Shown here: piece after piece, positions 11,330-21,891 of the stretch
Numbering within the stretch: position 1 is the stretch's first letter
Layout of the letters: every line of letters begins with the position of its first letter
Origin: Macrolepiota albuminosa
Lineage: Eukaryota; Basidiomycota; Agaricomycetes; Agaricales; Agaricaceae
Direction of reading: 5' to 3'
Length of the DNA: 64,000 nt
Assembly (NCBI GenBank): GCA_027475525.1
Contig: JAMWFC010000100.1
Location: 518,524-582,523 of the forward strand
Program-made: the position numbers and the translations under genes
The notes under the pieces: model-generated
Told to the model about the DNA's origin: nothing
Seen by the model: the letters and a program-made list of their open reading frames with translations, nothing else
Database searches by the model: none

Positions 11330-11485
11330 GAAAAATTGACTGTCCTCAGTCACCAAATAAGGCTACCATTACCGTTTTTGTGACAAGGGGTCCGTGCGTT
11401 CTTCAGATTTTGTTTATAGTCCTGGCGCATGAGTTTGGACTTCGTTTCTCCTCCACATCTTTTCCTGGCGCTCTAATAAAAAATT

Positions 11486-13881
11486 ATGTCTTTCCGAATT
11501 CCAACTCCGCCTCCAGTACCATCCCGTGAGGCTCAAGACGCTGCCTCAGCATATATTGACAAGGCAAACAAGTTTATTAGGCGCATCGAGGATGTGGGCG
11601 CGGAGGTGCCTCCAAACTTGATCGTTGCTGTGATGAAGCTGTTGGAACGCTGGTATGAAGTTCGCATGCTTGGCGTAGGGTGGGATAGGGAGATCAAGGT
11701 GCGGGAGTGGTGCCGAGCCTGCTATGTTGATAATCGTGGCACCGACTGGTTAGCGCCTTTTTCTTGCTTTGTAGGTGTTTTTAATCCTTGCCGTGTCGCT
11801 AGCTGATTGGGTCCCTAGGCACCTCCTCCTGTTCCGACAATTGAGGACAAGTTGGAGGACATTTTGTCTGGGGCGTTGCCGATGACGGTAAGCACTCCCG
11901 CGCCTGAGTAAGTATCTCTGATTGTTATTTCTAACTTTAGCTGTGGTCTGATCTGTCTCCTCATAGTAAGCAAGAGGTATTGGCGCCTCTCACCAACCTG
12001 CAGGTTGATGCTGAGATGGCAGCAATTTGTGAGGAAGCGCTTGCCGAGGCGTTGCAGGATGCGCAGGAAGGACGCGAAGCCATTGGTGAGGAGGAGGTCG
12101 TTGGCAAGGGGAAGGCGCCTGCCACGAAAAGGCAGGAATCCACAGTCGCTGGGTCAAGCAAAGATTCCCGTGCTGGTAGTGCCCAGAACCCAGCACTGCT
12201 GGCAAGCAGCATGGGTTCCCCAGTCAAGCCGGGTAAGACTTTGAAGAAAAAGGTAAGTTTGGGCATTCTTACCGCTGGCGACCGTTATTCATCCTATTTC
12301 AAGTCTCGTAAGGCTGCTGCCCCTCGTTACACGGTAAGTTTGTTGCGCCAAGGTACTTCCCCTGCTAACCAACTAGTTGGCAGGCACCAACACAAACCTC
12401 CTTTAGCAACACAGAGCTGAAGGGTTTGTTGGTAGCGCAACAAGACGAGGCGGTTTTGGATGAAGGATTGGAGGCGGGGGTGGTCTTGCCAGAGATGAAG
12501 GACAAGAAGACGGCAAGCCCAGCGGTAAGACAAGAGTTCAAGGACTCTCAAGGAGCGGTAAGTGGTTTGACTTTCCTTACCGCTCATGCTAACATTCTTA
12601 TAGTGCGACAAGTGCTGGGCCGACAACTACCCAGAGGGGTGTTGGTACCCCACTGGTGGCCAGCCCTGCTACCGGTGCGGTATGCTGAAGAGGGCTTGCA
12701 CTCTGGATGGCGCTAAGAGTCGCGAACGCGATGGAGCTCCCAACGCGGTAGTGGAGCGCACATTCAAACGTGTTGTACTCGTCAGAAGGGCACGGGAGTT
12801 TGTCGAGGGGGAGAAGAAGAAGCAGGCCGCTGGCAACGCGGCCGCAATTAGCAAGAGTTCCCTGGCGCTGCCGACGCGTCAAGGGGACAAATCCACAACA
12901 GTCGGCAACCGTGGCGCTGGAGAGCGCCAAGGGACTATGGTCCCTTCGAAACAACAAGTCTCCTCACCCGCCAAAGGGAAGGGCAAGGCTAAGCGCGTGC
13001 GGGTAGTGGAGTCTCCTCCCCCTACCCCCGAGGACGTGGAGATGGAGGAGCTGGAGAAGGCGCTTGCTGCTAGTCGCCTACCGCCAAGGGACACCAAAGC
13101 CGGGCCCAGCAAGTTGCTCTCCCCAATCCACCTGAGAGGGGCTTCTCTGCCAACCGCTGACAAGGACGACGCAGTAATGGACCCGCCACCAAGGGAAGAG
13201 CCCCAAGAGGCGGAACCTGCGGTGGCGACAACAAGGGGAGAAGGAAGCCCCCTGGCAATGGCGGGTGATGAGGACGCGGAGGGGGAGCCAGACGAGACCT
13301 TGGCGACCCAGCGCAAAGGCGATGAGGAGGCGGCCCCCACCAAGGAGGCAGTAGTGGGAGAAGGGGAGGGAGCGGCAGGAGTTGCCAGGGAGGAGCCAGA
13401 GTGGCACTGGCTGCCTCCCTACGGTAACATTGCCCCCTGGGAAGTCTCAGACCCTGAGGACGTTGCCGGGCTGGAACCAAGGCGCCCCGTGATTGCCAAG
13501 ATCAATCCTACCTGGACCCCTCAACCGGAACCGACGGTGACTGGCGACGCATTCCAGTGGCTGGGGCAGGACCTCGTTTACCCAGTCATAGCACTAAATC
13601 CTCGTGAGATGTTGATGCGGTATTCGAGGAGGGCGGCAACGATGGAGGCAGCAATGGGGCGAGAGTGGGAGCGAGTTCAAGGGCAGCTAATGGCGTTAAG
13701 GTTGCGCTACGCCAACCTTGGTCGCAGCCTTGGCGTTCTTCGCGACTACCAGGCAGATTGCCAAGCCGCCATGGATTGGCAGACTGCCAACAACATCTTG
13801 CCTGGCGACCTTCTTCCTCTTCGCAACTCCTCCTTGCCAGTCTCTGACAGCTCCTTACCGATGAACGACAATAGTGATTGA
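11486..13881 (+). CDS. Antisense six-exon gene in element G: Zn2Cys6-like cysteine-cluster protein
   Basis: Predicted exons are 11486-11770, 11819-11907, 11967-12252, 12304-12333, 12384-12557 and 12604-13881. All five introns are GT-AG, 46-59 bases, and the joined frame stays open for about 713 codons. The last exon opens with cysteines spaced C-x2-C-x8-C-x8-C-x2-C-x6-C (12604-12708), close to the fungal GAL4-type cluster. A Pro/Glu-rich, basic region (VVESPPPTPEDVEMEE) follows, then a helical C-terminus around 13620-13790. The gene runs opposite to gag-pol, between the integrase end and the 3' LTR, tail-to-tail with pol. Because it is antisense, splicing of the genomic RNA would not remove its introns. 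A nuclear DNA-binding role is inference from the cysteine spacing. Element F has a homologue. Confidence 0.75.
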
Positions 13882-14309
13882 GCGGACCTTAGCGTAGATA
13901 GGCCGCTTTGTCTGTACATATATTTTTGTTGCCGCTCTTGATATATAACTGTTTTTGCCGCCTCCTTGCAGAGTGGACGGGTAAGTCTAGTAATCTGAGT
14001 TAGCGCCACAGCAGAGAGCGAAGAAAGTATAGCAAAGAGAACGCAAGCGGCAAGTATTCTAAGGTAGGTTTTAGCGAGGGGAGTTATAGGTGGGGGACTT
14101 AGACAAATTTTGAGGAAAAGGGAAATGCTCAGTAAATCATCATAGCAAAAAACCCTTGGCGAGAGTTGCACAGGGCGCTAAGCGTTGGCGACACGCTAGC
14201 GCTGCGACTTGACTATGTAAGGAATTGTCTGTTGGATATAGTACAGTAAGTATCGGCAAGAAAGATAAGTAAGGTAAGTAATAGAAAGAAAGAGCTTATC
14301 AATATAGTC
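13882..14309. other. Convergent intergenic zone in element G
   Basis: About 430 bases lie between the stop of the antisense gene and the end of the integrase frame. There is no good ORF. AT-rich words (TACATATATTTTT, TGATATATAAC) near 13915-13950 could serve in transcript 3' end formation. It is the only spacer between two converging transcripts. Confidence 0.5.
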
Positions 14310-15594
14310 TTTTCTAATCATTTTCTTCTTCTTCAACTAGAGTCGGCAAATCATCATCGTCCAATAATTCCGTTTCTTCAAGTTCCCTTAGTTTGGCGGT
14401 GTCGATATCTAGCGCCTCAAGCGGCAAGTCAATTTGTTCTCTGGCGAGATATGGTAATAGGCAAAAAGCGGCAACAGGTCAGTGTAGGACTGAACCATCT
14501 AATTCACAGAGCACGTAAGCGCCTCCACGATTGCGAGAGATAACTACCAAAGGTCCTAGATAGCGAGGGCGCATTTTCTTGTTGTACGAGGTTTCAATTT
14601 TGGAGTTGCGCATAAGTACTAGCGCTCCTCTCGGGAAGTTGTAGTCCTTGATAGTAGTGCCATGCTCGGTTTCGAATCGTAGGGCTGCTTGGCAACGGGC
14701 GCTAAAGACTACTTCATGAAGTCGCTCCAAATCCTCTTTCCGTTGTTGGAGATCAATTGCTTGTCTGGCAATCAAGTCGGTAGTCGCTAAGATACTATTA
14801 GAGGCTGGCTGAAGGTAGGTTGCTTCTATAATGTCGGCAGGGAGTAAAGGATGGGTGCCAGTAGCCACGTAATAGGGAGAACAACCCATGCGCTTATGAA
14901 TCGTAACTCTTTCCAACCAGAATACTGAATACGTCGCCTCACTCCAACGCGACTCGTCGCCATTGACTGCTTTGAAGAGCGCTTGCCGGACGTCAAAGTG
15001 TGGTCTCTCTACCAGGCCATTGGCGCGTTTGTTGTAGCCAGATACTCAAATATGATGGATATTGTATTTCTTGGCGAGATAAGTTAGCGCTTTGATAATT
15101 GGCGCACCGTTATCTGTAACAATTTCCCTTAGCGCTCCCCAACGGCAAATGACGTCCTCAAATAGCCACTTGGCGACCGCCTTCGTATTTTCTCTTTGAA
15201 GCATTCGAAATTCAGGCCAGTGAATAAGCGAGCAACGACCTTGAATGATGTACTTGTAGCGACCAGATTTGGGCATGTGCATGGTATCGACGTAGATTTT
15301 GCTGAAAAGGGGAGCTGGCGTTGCAACGGTTGGCGGGATGAGCACTTGGCACGTTTGTTGAATTTGGCAGAGGTGGCAAGTCCTGATGTACCAGGCGATG
15401 TCGGCACTAGCGTGTGGCTACCAGAATCGTTCTAGCAGAGAAGCCTGGGTAGCGTACAGACCTCTATGTCCTAACTCATCATGCATAGCGCGCAGGACCC
15501 GTAAACGACTTTCTGGCTTGATAATCAACTTGTGAGCGCCATCTCAATTTCGTCGCCAAAGGCGGTTGTCGGTAAAGAAGAAGTGGGTGGCATA
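14310..15594 (-). pseudogene. Element G integrase
   Basis: Integrase of the G lineage. The zinc-domain cysteines appear as CHLCQIQQ near 15375. The core has YVDTMHM (first Asp, about 15285), IVTDNGAP (second Asp, about 15110) and LVERPHFDV (Glu, about 14990), a D,D,E arrangement. The C-terminal region (14479-14916) contains the MRPRYLGPLVV block typical of the end of Gypsy integrases, and is followed by an acidic tail ending near 14310. In-frame stops include a TGA near 15044, where fragment I suggests an arginine CGA, and a TAG replacing a Trp near 15415. No chromodomain is seen. Otherwise the frame is the same as RT and RNase H. Confidence 0.8.
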
Positions 15595-17696
15595 TCAGAT
15601 AAAGGTTGCGTATTGCTTGTCGGTAAGGCCTGCGGGTCGCTTGAGGTCTTGTATCCATTGTTCAACTAGTAACAGACGACTGTCTTCTGCCTTTGCCTTG
15701 GCGGATTGGGGAACGGCATCGTAGGTCAAGTTTCTGCTGTCTTTTCTTAGCGGATGGGGCTCTTGTACGACTTTGACTGGAGGCGAGTTTTGACCGAAAA
15801 TGCTTGCCGTGTAGAATGTGAGGGGTGCGCTAAAGGTCTCGGGGCGGTAAGGGACAATGGGATGTAAAAATATGCTGGTAGGCTGTTGCCATCGTAGTAA
15901 GGGAATTGGCTGCTGTATGAGGTGCACGAAACTATGTAAGCAGTCAATCCAATCCTCGAAATCGCTATCAGCCTGTGGGTCCACTGCCAGGTCGCCAGGT
16001 TGCCGTGGTCGCCTAGAGAGTCCATCTGGTCCATGGAAAGAGGTCTTGACATGTACCAATTCAAAGTGAAACATTAGGATAGCGACTACCCACCGGTTCA
16101 TACTAGCGGATGGCTGGATGTCGGGATTCTGCAGCATGCCTTTGATGTACCTAGCGTCGACTTCAACAATAAGGTTCCGCATGCCAATCAGATACATCTT
16201 TAGCAACCGGAAGGCTTTGAACAGTCCATAGAGTTCTAGCTTAGGCTGACTGTAGCGAGATTCTCTGTCGTTTAGCGTGATCGACCCAAAGCGGTTGTAG
16301 CATCGCTGTTTCCAGTTATTGCTAAGGCACTGGCACAGAAAATAACCAATGGCAATGTACGAGGTATCCACTGCCAAGATAACTGGGTCGGCAGAGGTAT
16401 AATCGATGGGGACTAGGGGCTTGGCGTCTTGTAGGGCTTTTACTAAGTCTCGTTGTGCGGTAACCTGGTCTGGCCCAAATTCAAAGGGCTCGTTGGCACG
16501 GGTGAGTTGGTTAAGGGCATGTGTGCAATGGGCAAAATTCTTGACGAATATCCTAAGAACGCCAACGGTACCAAGAAAGGCGCGTACTTCAGATAAGTCG
16601 CGGCAAGGACCCCATCGCTCCAAGAGTGCTAGGCGAGATTTGTCGGGAACGCAACCGTCAGGAGTGCAGATGTGGCCAAGTATTTTGAATCTTGGCACGC
16701 AAAGGAGGAGCTTGTGGCCGCTAAAGGTTCCACCACTATACTTCATACGTTGGAGGACTCAGTTGAGCAACTGGAAAAATTCCCATAGCACTAAGCGAAT
16801 GTTGGAGTTGTCGGGATGGGTCGCCGGTAAGCCGTTTACGAGTCGCCAGTCTCTGGGGCCTTTGACGCCAATGTCATCAATGAAACTAAGGACATTATGC
16901 GGTATCTTGGGTTGGAGGATGAAGGTGATGTCGTCATGGAATATAGGGACTGAGTTTGTCCAGCCCATTGGTAAGGTGACTAGGTGCAAGGCGCCAAATG
17001 GAGTTTGAAAAGTGGTGAGGTCACGGGAAGAAGGGTGTATCAGACGTTCATCGTAGCCAACGTAAAGGTCAAGGGTGGCGCCACAAATGCGCCCGGCAAA
17101 GGACTCGGCAACATGGTCAGGGAAAGGTGGTGCGCCAGAGTGTCGTATGGTAACTCTATTCAGCGGTTCAAAACTGTGGACTATGCGGAGGTTGCCGTTC
17201 TTTTTGAGGACACAGAACCATCGGGAGCGGTAAGAACTATTTGAGGGCTCGTAGACGCCAGCCTTTATCTTGGTCCTAATGATTTGGCAGACCTCGGCTT
17301 CGATTCCAGGCAGTAACGGGAGGGCTCGTAGACGCCAGCCTTTATCTTGGTCCTAATGATTTGGCAGACCTCGGCTTCGATTCCAGGCAGTAACGGTCGG
17401 TTGTGCTCAGTCCACGGCACATGAGGAATGGTCGGGATGACGACAGGCGGGAAGAAATCTATACGTAGACTGCCGTGTTCTGAGTCCTCCCAGGCAAAGG
17501 CTTTGTCTTGCTTAGCGACGAGATCGGTAAGGACGTTCAACTCATCTTTGGTCAAAAATCCTGTGTCGTGCTCCTTGGCGAACTGCCGCTGGCATTCTTT
17601 GGTAAAACGTCCTGTGGGCTGCAAGGGTGGCGGTGATAGGCTTCTACTTGGACTGAGCGCATCAAGGGACATTATAGGTCGACCGACACTTGACAC
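15595..17696 (-). pseudogene. Element G reverse transcriptase and RNase H
   Basis: RT begins with the LLPGIEAEV and IKAGVYEPS blocks near 17280-17310, continues through FGALHLVTLPMGWTNSVP (about 16970) and has FIDD near 16870 where most Gypsy elements have YLDD; fragment I has YIDD. RNase H follows with AVDTSYIA, KLELYG and EVDARYIKG at 16145-16375. Two 77-base duplications (17243-17396 and 17632-17785) break the N-terminal part. Discounting them puts 17265-17696 in the same frame as 15595-16989 and also as gag and protease upstream. A TGA near 16759 replaces an Arg seen in fragment I, consistent with CGA to TGA. Confidence 0.85.
17243..17396. repeat. 77-base direct duplication 2 (element G RT)
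   Basis: Two exact adjacent 77-base copies. Dropping one aligns 17265-17696 with the rest of G pol. Confidence 0.95.
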
Positions 17697-17785
17697 ACTG
17701 GAGACTCTGGTGATAGGCTTCTACTTGGACTGAGCGCATCAAGGGACATTATAGGTCGACCGACACTTGACACACTGGAGACTCT
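17632..17785. repeat. 77-base direct duplication 3 (element G pre-RT)
   Basis: Two exact adjacent 77-base copies. With duplication 2 also discounted, G gag and protease fall in the same frame as pol. Confidence 0.95.
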
Positions 17786-18628
17786 AGCGACCAGCCTTGG
17801 ATACAGAACAGCCCTAGCGCTGGCACTCTAGGGCAAAACTTATCGATTCATCTTAACCACCAGTACCAACCCCTCAGCACACTCCTTTCATTCACTTTGA
17901 AGACCACGGAGGCTCAGAACTTATAGCGCTAACACGACGGCGGGGAAGGACTTTGACCAATCCCCGATCAATACCAAAAGGAGTTGGTAATTGGCGCTGT
18001 CCATCATCGAGGCACTTCAATCAGAAGCGTAAAGGAATCAATGATGACGAGACAGGATACACGCAGACCCGACATTTGAATCTATCAAAAGATGGTACAA
18101 TGTTTAGCACCGGAATTAGTGCTCACGGCGTCTGTCGAGGATTCCCCGACTATACCCCGGATGACATGACCAATTGAATCACATTAAAAAGTGAGCAAAC
18201 TCGTACCATTTCTAAGTAGTTTTAGAGTCGCCGTTGGTCGCCGTCACCCATGTGCTGTAGGTCGCCGTTGACAGATGGCCGTTAGCTACAACTACGAAGA
18301 AAGGCGCTAACTTCTAGTGCCGTCAATGGACTTATTTTGGAAAGACCGTAGCGCATAGTATAAAAACTAGCTACTTATCATGTATACAACAACGAATCGT
18401 AACCTCTTGAGCACCCAAGTTACACTTAGCGTTCAATTCGTGCTAGCTTAGCCTGACTTCGTCACCAAGTTCGGCGCTAGCTTTGTCTATCTCGTTCTCG
18501 TCGTTTACGGTGCCACCTACGGGCACACTACGCTGCGCTATTCGTCTTACTCTCTGTATCTCCACTTAAGCTACGACGCTAACCGTTTGCTAGGTAGCAT
18601 CCAAGGCGCTAACATCTAGCACACCGCC
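17786..18628 (-). pseudogene. Degenerate segment between protease linker and RT in element G
   Basis: On the minus strand this 840-base segment reads as protein-like stretches (for example VGGTVNDENEIDKASAELG and FFVVVANGHLSTATYSTW) broken by about ten stops. I cannot assign a family. It lies where a Gag-Pol polyprotein would continue from the linker into RT, so it is probably decayed linker coding sequence; a small unrecognised insertion is possible. Confidence 0.4.
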
Positions 18629-19255
18629 CTATAACATCGACTCAAGCACACCGGGACCCTGCCAGGACTCCTCATAAACCCGCACGCCAGGCGCTGGAGA
18701 CGGCGTTGTACTGCGTATACGTCCAGCGCACCCAACCACAGTTGGCGTCATCAGCGGATTTGGTGATAAGGTCGGCATGTCGGCAAGAGGGTCGCCAATG
18801 ATCTGGCGCTCAATTCTAAACGTCTCGGGAGAGTGCATAGCGACCGGTTTTGTTTTAAGCGCAACTGGCTTATATTTCTTTTTGACTTGTACCCCTTTCC
18901 TTTTGGGAGCGTTAGCTTGGTTATATACAGAAGTGGAAAGGGGAACTGTAGCGGCAAGTCCAAGAACGGCAGGAGATGGAGCTCCAGGAAGGGTGGTAAG
19001 ATACGTATCGGTAGGCGCAAAATTTTGAAACGATTCTGAGGCGGTAAGATATAAGTACGCTAGAGCTGAGTTGGTAATGTTTGGGTTTTTCTGAGAAAGC
19101 TCTGCGTCGGTAGCGGGTAAAGTAGTTAAAACATCTTTGTCAAGAAAAGCAGTTGACATAACATTTACAAGACCAGTTGAATGGTCATATTCCAGCGTTA
19201 GCGCCACATCTCCGTGATCGTTGCCAATCACCTCCTCGATGGTCTGTGAAAACAC
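18629..19255 (-). pseudogene. Element G linker downstream of the protease
   Basis: 208 codons open in the same frame as gag and protease. The sequence is Pro/Thr/Lys-rich (KRKGVQVKKKYKPVALK near 18830-18880) with no recognisable domain. Single stops separate it from the protease. It is probably part of one Gag-Pol polyprotein. Confidence 0.5.
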
Positions 19256-19300
19256 CGGTGGGGAGGCTCATTGGCATGTTGGTCGGTAAATTCCGGGGGC

Positions 19301-19900
19301 TTAGCACGGGCGCCTTTTCGTTGGCACCGTTCGTCGGATTCCGGAATTAGGGTCGCTAATTGTTAAAGTCGTTTTGTCGTCGGTAACTGTCTTGACGACT
19401 GATCGCGCCAAGACGTCGAAGGGTCTACCGAGAAGCAAATTGTATGCCGGGGAGTGTAAAATGTGAATCTGCAAGTAGAACGTGATGTTGCCAAGGGTGC
19501 AGGGCATGTTCTTAGTGAGGCCTAGGGATCTGTCTACTGTACCGTTAGCGCTCTGCATGTTTAGTATAACTGTAGGGTCATAAATGAGACCCAAATCGTT
19601 AGCGACGTCGGCTGCCATAGAGATAATTTGAGACCCGCTATCCACAATAGCCTCTACCTCGTGCTTGTTGTCGACAGTTAGCGCTACTGAACGGATAGCG
19701 TGTGATTCTTGAGCGACGGTAAGAATGGCCGGGTCTTCTCCATGGTCTACTGACCTAAGATAGGTCTCCACTGGGTCCACAGAGGTGGCGTTAGCGATGG
19801 TGTCAGCAGAAGCGTTATCAGGGTCCAAAGAGTCAACGGTAACAGAAAAACCGGGTAGCGCATCGTTGAGGTCCTCGACTTCGGCAACGGTTGTTTCCAA
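19301..19900 (-). CDS. Element G aspartic protease
   Basis: Retroviral-type aspartic protease. The catalytic loop EAIVDSGSQIIS is near 19630-19660, with a hydrophobic strand before it, and YNLLLGRPFDVLA near 19430 is the second conserved block (the usual LLGxP turn). It follows gag in the same frame, separated by a single TGA at about 19907. It would cleave the polyprotein in the particle. The motif set and position are diagnostic of the family. Confidence 0.8.
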   Translation of the reverse strand: METTVAEVEDLNDALPGFSVTVDSLDPDNASADTIANATSVDPVETYLRSVDHGEDPAILTVAQESHAIRSVALTVDNKHEVEAIVDSGSQIISMAADVANDLGLIYDPTVILNMQSANGTVDRSLGLTKNMPCTLGNITFYLQIHILHSPAYNLLLGRPFDVLARSVVKTVTDDKTTLTISDPNSGIRRTVPTKRRPC

Positions 19901-19906
19901 GGGTCG

Positions 19907-21508
19907 TCAGGGAGTGACAGCGGTCTTGACTTGGTTGCAAACATCGGGAGCAATGCTGCAGAGTTCTTCAACTGACAAGGTGACGGCGGTTTTCATAATG
20001 CGGCTAAAGACGTGATTTGATTTTTCGATGTCAAAAATGGGCGCGGTAGGTCGGTAACCACCTTCAGGACGCTTCTCAGGAGCGGCAAAATTTCGCTGTG
20101 CGGGTGCATGATAACAGTCGGGAATCCCTGAATAGGGATGGAGGGGCAGCAAGGGCGGTTCGGATGCGGCAGAGGACGACGATGGTTCTGGTGTGGTAGC
20201 TGGTGGAGCGGCGGGAGCAGAAGTTGGTAACTTGCTAGCAGGAGGCATTGGCTTATATCCTTTAAGAGGCTGCTTAGGCTGCTTAACTTCAACACCATCA
20301 AAAACCTGATTCTTAAGCAAATCCAGCTCCTGTTGTAGCTTGGCGATATGCTCTTCCCGCGAGAAAGTAGGATGGTCGCCAACGCTGTTGAAGTGTAAGA
20401 CCTCGTGGATCATTTGCTGTTGGGTCGCCTGTTCAGGGTGAGGGTTGGCATTGCCAGAAAGCGTGCCGGTAACAATTTGTCCTGGGTTGCGCCTGTGCCA
20501 TTCATCAACTCGCTCCTGGAAGGACTTCTTGTCCAGGTAGTTGGGGATGGTGGCGCCAGAGGTAAGAACTATCTTGCCGTCGATAGCCCTTTGGATTCTT
20601 CCTTGCCAAATATAATTTTCGAGGGTGGCGCAGCGTCCTCTAGTCATAGTGTGGCCAATTTCCCCGCAAAAGTGGCAAGGGCCTGGCGCAGCTACGTTGG
20701 CAGGTCGGTTAGCGAGATTGGTGGTAATCATAGTTTCGATACGAGTCATAGCGGAGGCGACGGCAGCGGTAACAGCAGCATTGAGATCCTCCTTCTTAAC
20801 GAAGTCGGTAGTAGGAGGTGGGATGGGAATTATACCGTTAGTTCGCTCAGGGGGTGGGCTCGTCCTAGCACGTTGCAACCCAACGCCAGTGTCTGTTCCC
20901 TTGAGAACCCACTTACCGGCTTCAAAGACGTCGGCAACATTATATGGCTCATCTGGATGGTGGTCCTGATGAACTATTTCTAGGCGACGAGCAATGCGAG
21001 TCCAAAGTGAAGTCGGGATGCCTTGTTGGAACAGGCGATGTTCCTCGTTGATATAGAGCTTGCCGTTTTGCACTAACCACCTAGCAATCTTTTGGAATTT
21101 GCAGTAATACATTGAGAAGGCGCCAAGAGATGATGTGCCATTGTCGAAAGATTCATGGACGAGTTTCTGCAGCTCGTTTACCAAGTATCGGGTAGCTTCT
21201 TCAGCACCAGGGTACAACTGAATTACTGCCGTCTTCCAGTCCTCATACGAGGCGCCTCGGGCGGGAGCTGTTGGTGTGGCGGGAACGAGTGCTGCAAACT
21301 CGGAAAGACCTGTCCAAGTTTCTGCCGTGTCATATGATACGTATCTTGCCATGTACTCCTTCATCTGCGTGTGGTCGGTAACGTTACAATCTCTGAATAA
21401 ATACTCTAATTCCTTGAAATACTGGGAGAGCTCTCGTGGCTTGGACTTGTCCCATTTTGGTGCTGAGAAGTGGTTGCGTGGCGGCATGCGCTGAACTGGT
21501 TGTTCCAT
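19907..21508 (-). CDS. gag: Element G gag polyprotein
   Basis: 533 codons from the ATG at 21508. The N-terminal two thirds are capsid-like, with the KPRELSQYFKELEYLF segment near 21440, an EDWKTAVIQLYPGAEEATRY segment near 21220, and LFQQGIPTSLWTRIARRLE near 21010. A cysteine knuckle at about 20640-20685 reads C-x2-C-x4-H-x6-C, two residues longer in the last gap than the usual CCHC. A Pro/Ala-rich C-terminus follows. The frame is also open upstream to about 21870 without another ATG. The TGA at the end separates it from the protease in the same frame; whether this is a natural gag stop or a mutation cannot be told from one copy. Confidence 0.85.
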   Translation of the reverse strand: MEQPVQRMPPRNHFSAPKWDKSKPRELSQYFKELEYLFRDCNVTDHTQMKEYMARYVSYDTAETWTGLSEFAALVPATPTAPARGASYEDWKTAVIQLYPGAEEATRYLVNELQKLVHESFDNGTSSLGAFSMYYCKFQKIARWLVQNGKLYINEEHRLFQQGIPTSLWTRIARRLEIVHQDHHPDEPYNVADVFEAGKWVLKGTDTGVGLQRARTSPPPERTNGIIPIPPPTTDFVKKEDLNAAVTAAVASAMTRIETMITTNLANRPANVAAPGPCHFCGEIGHTMTRGRCATLENYIWQGRIQRAIDGKIVLTSGATIPNYLDKKSFQERVDEWHRRNPGQIVTGTLSGNANPHPEQATQQQMIHEVLHFNSVGDHPTFSREEHIAKLQQELDLLKNQVFDGVEVKQPKQPLKGYKPMPPASKLPTSAPAAPPATTPEPSSSSAASEPPLLPLHPYSGIPDCYHAPAQRNFAAPEKRPEGGYRPTAPIFDIEKSNHVFSRIMKTAVTLSVEELCSIAPDVCNQVKTAVTP

Positions 21509-21870
21509 GGCGACTGTGTTGGCGAGTTTGGTTAGCGGAGGTGGGGAAGGGGTTCTGGGTGTTGGCGATGGGGTAAGCGAAATGATGAGTTGAGAAAGAG
21601 GCGTTAAAGGAGTGCTGGGGGTAACTGGTTGCGGTACGGCAAGTGGCGACGCTAAGAGGTCGTCGGCGCTAAAGTCAAGAGAACACGGGAAGAGATCAGG
21701 AAATTTGTCTACAGTGGCGTTCTGTAGTTCCTGTGCAAGAGAGAGACCCGGTAAGGCACCAGGTGGTTGTGGAGTTGATGGGTAGGAAGGAGCAAAGCCT
21801 TCTGCCGACTGCTCTAGCAGGCGGCGCCTACGCTGGAGACGGGTTTCTGGCGGAATTCTGCCCTAGAGAT

Positions 21871-21888
21871 CCCTTGCGGTGGGCTCCA
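21871..21888 (-). promoter_or_regulatory. Candidate primer-binding site of element G
   Basis: Three bases inside the 5' LTR the minus strand reads TGGAGCCCACCGCAAGGG. It begins with TGG, as expected for pairing with a tRNA CCA end. I could not identify the tRNA, and no matching self-complementary stretch was noticed in the LTR. Confidence 0.5.
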
Positions 21889-21891
21889 ATT

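Noticed and set aside
12879..13480. Leu/Pro-rich minus-strand ORFs opposite the G antisense gene
   Set aside because: Shadow frames of the plus-strand exon, without element homology.
11486..13881. G antisense gene as a resident host transcription-factor gene
   Set aside because: It lies inside a bounded LTR element, and element F has a homologue in the same slot. Both point to an element-borne gene.
19900..19912. TGA between gag and protease in G as programmed readthrough
   Set aside because: Only one copy is available, and other TGA stops in G look like CpG mutations, so programming cannot be claimed.
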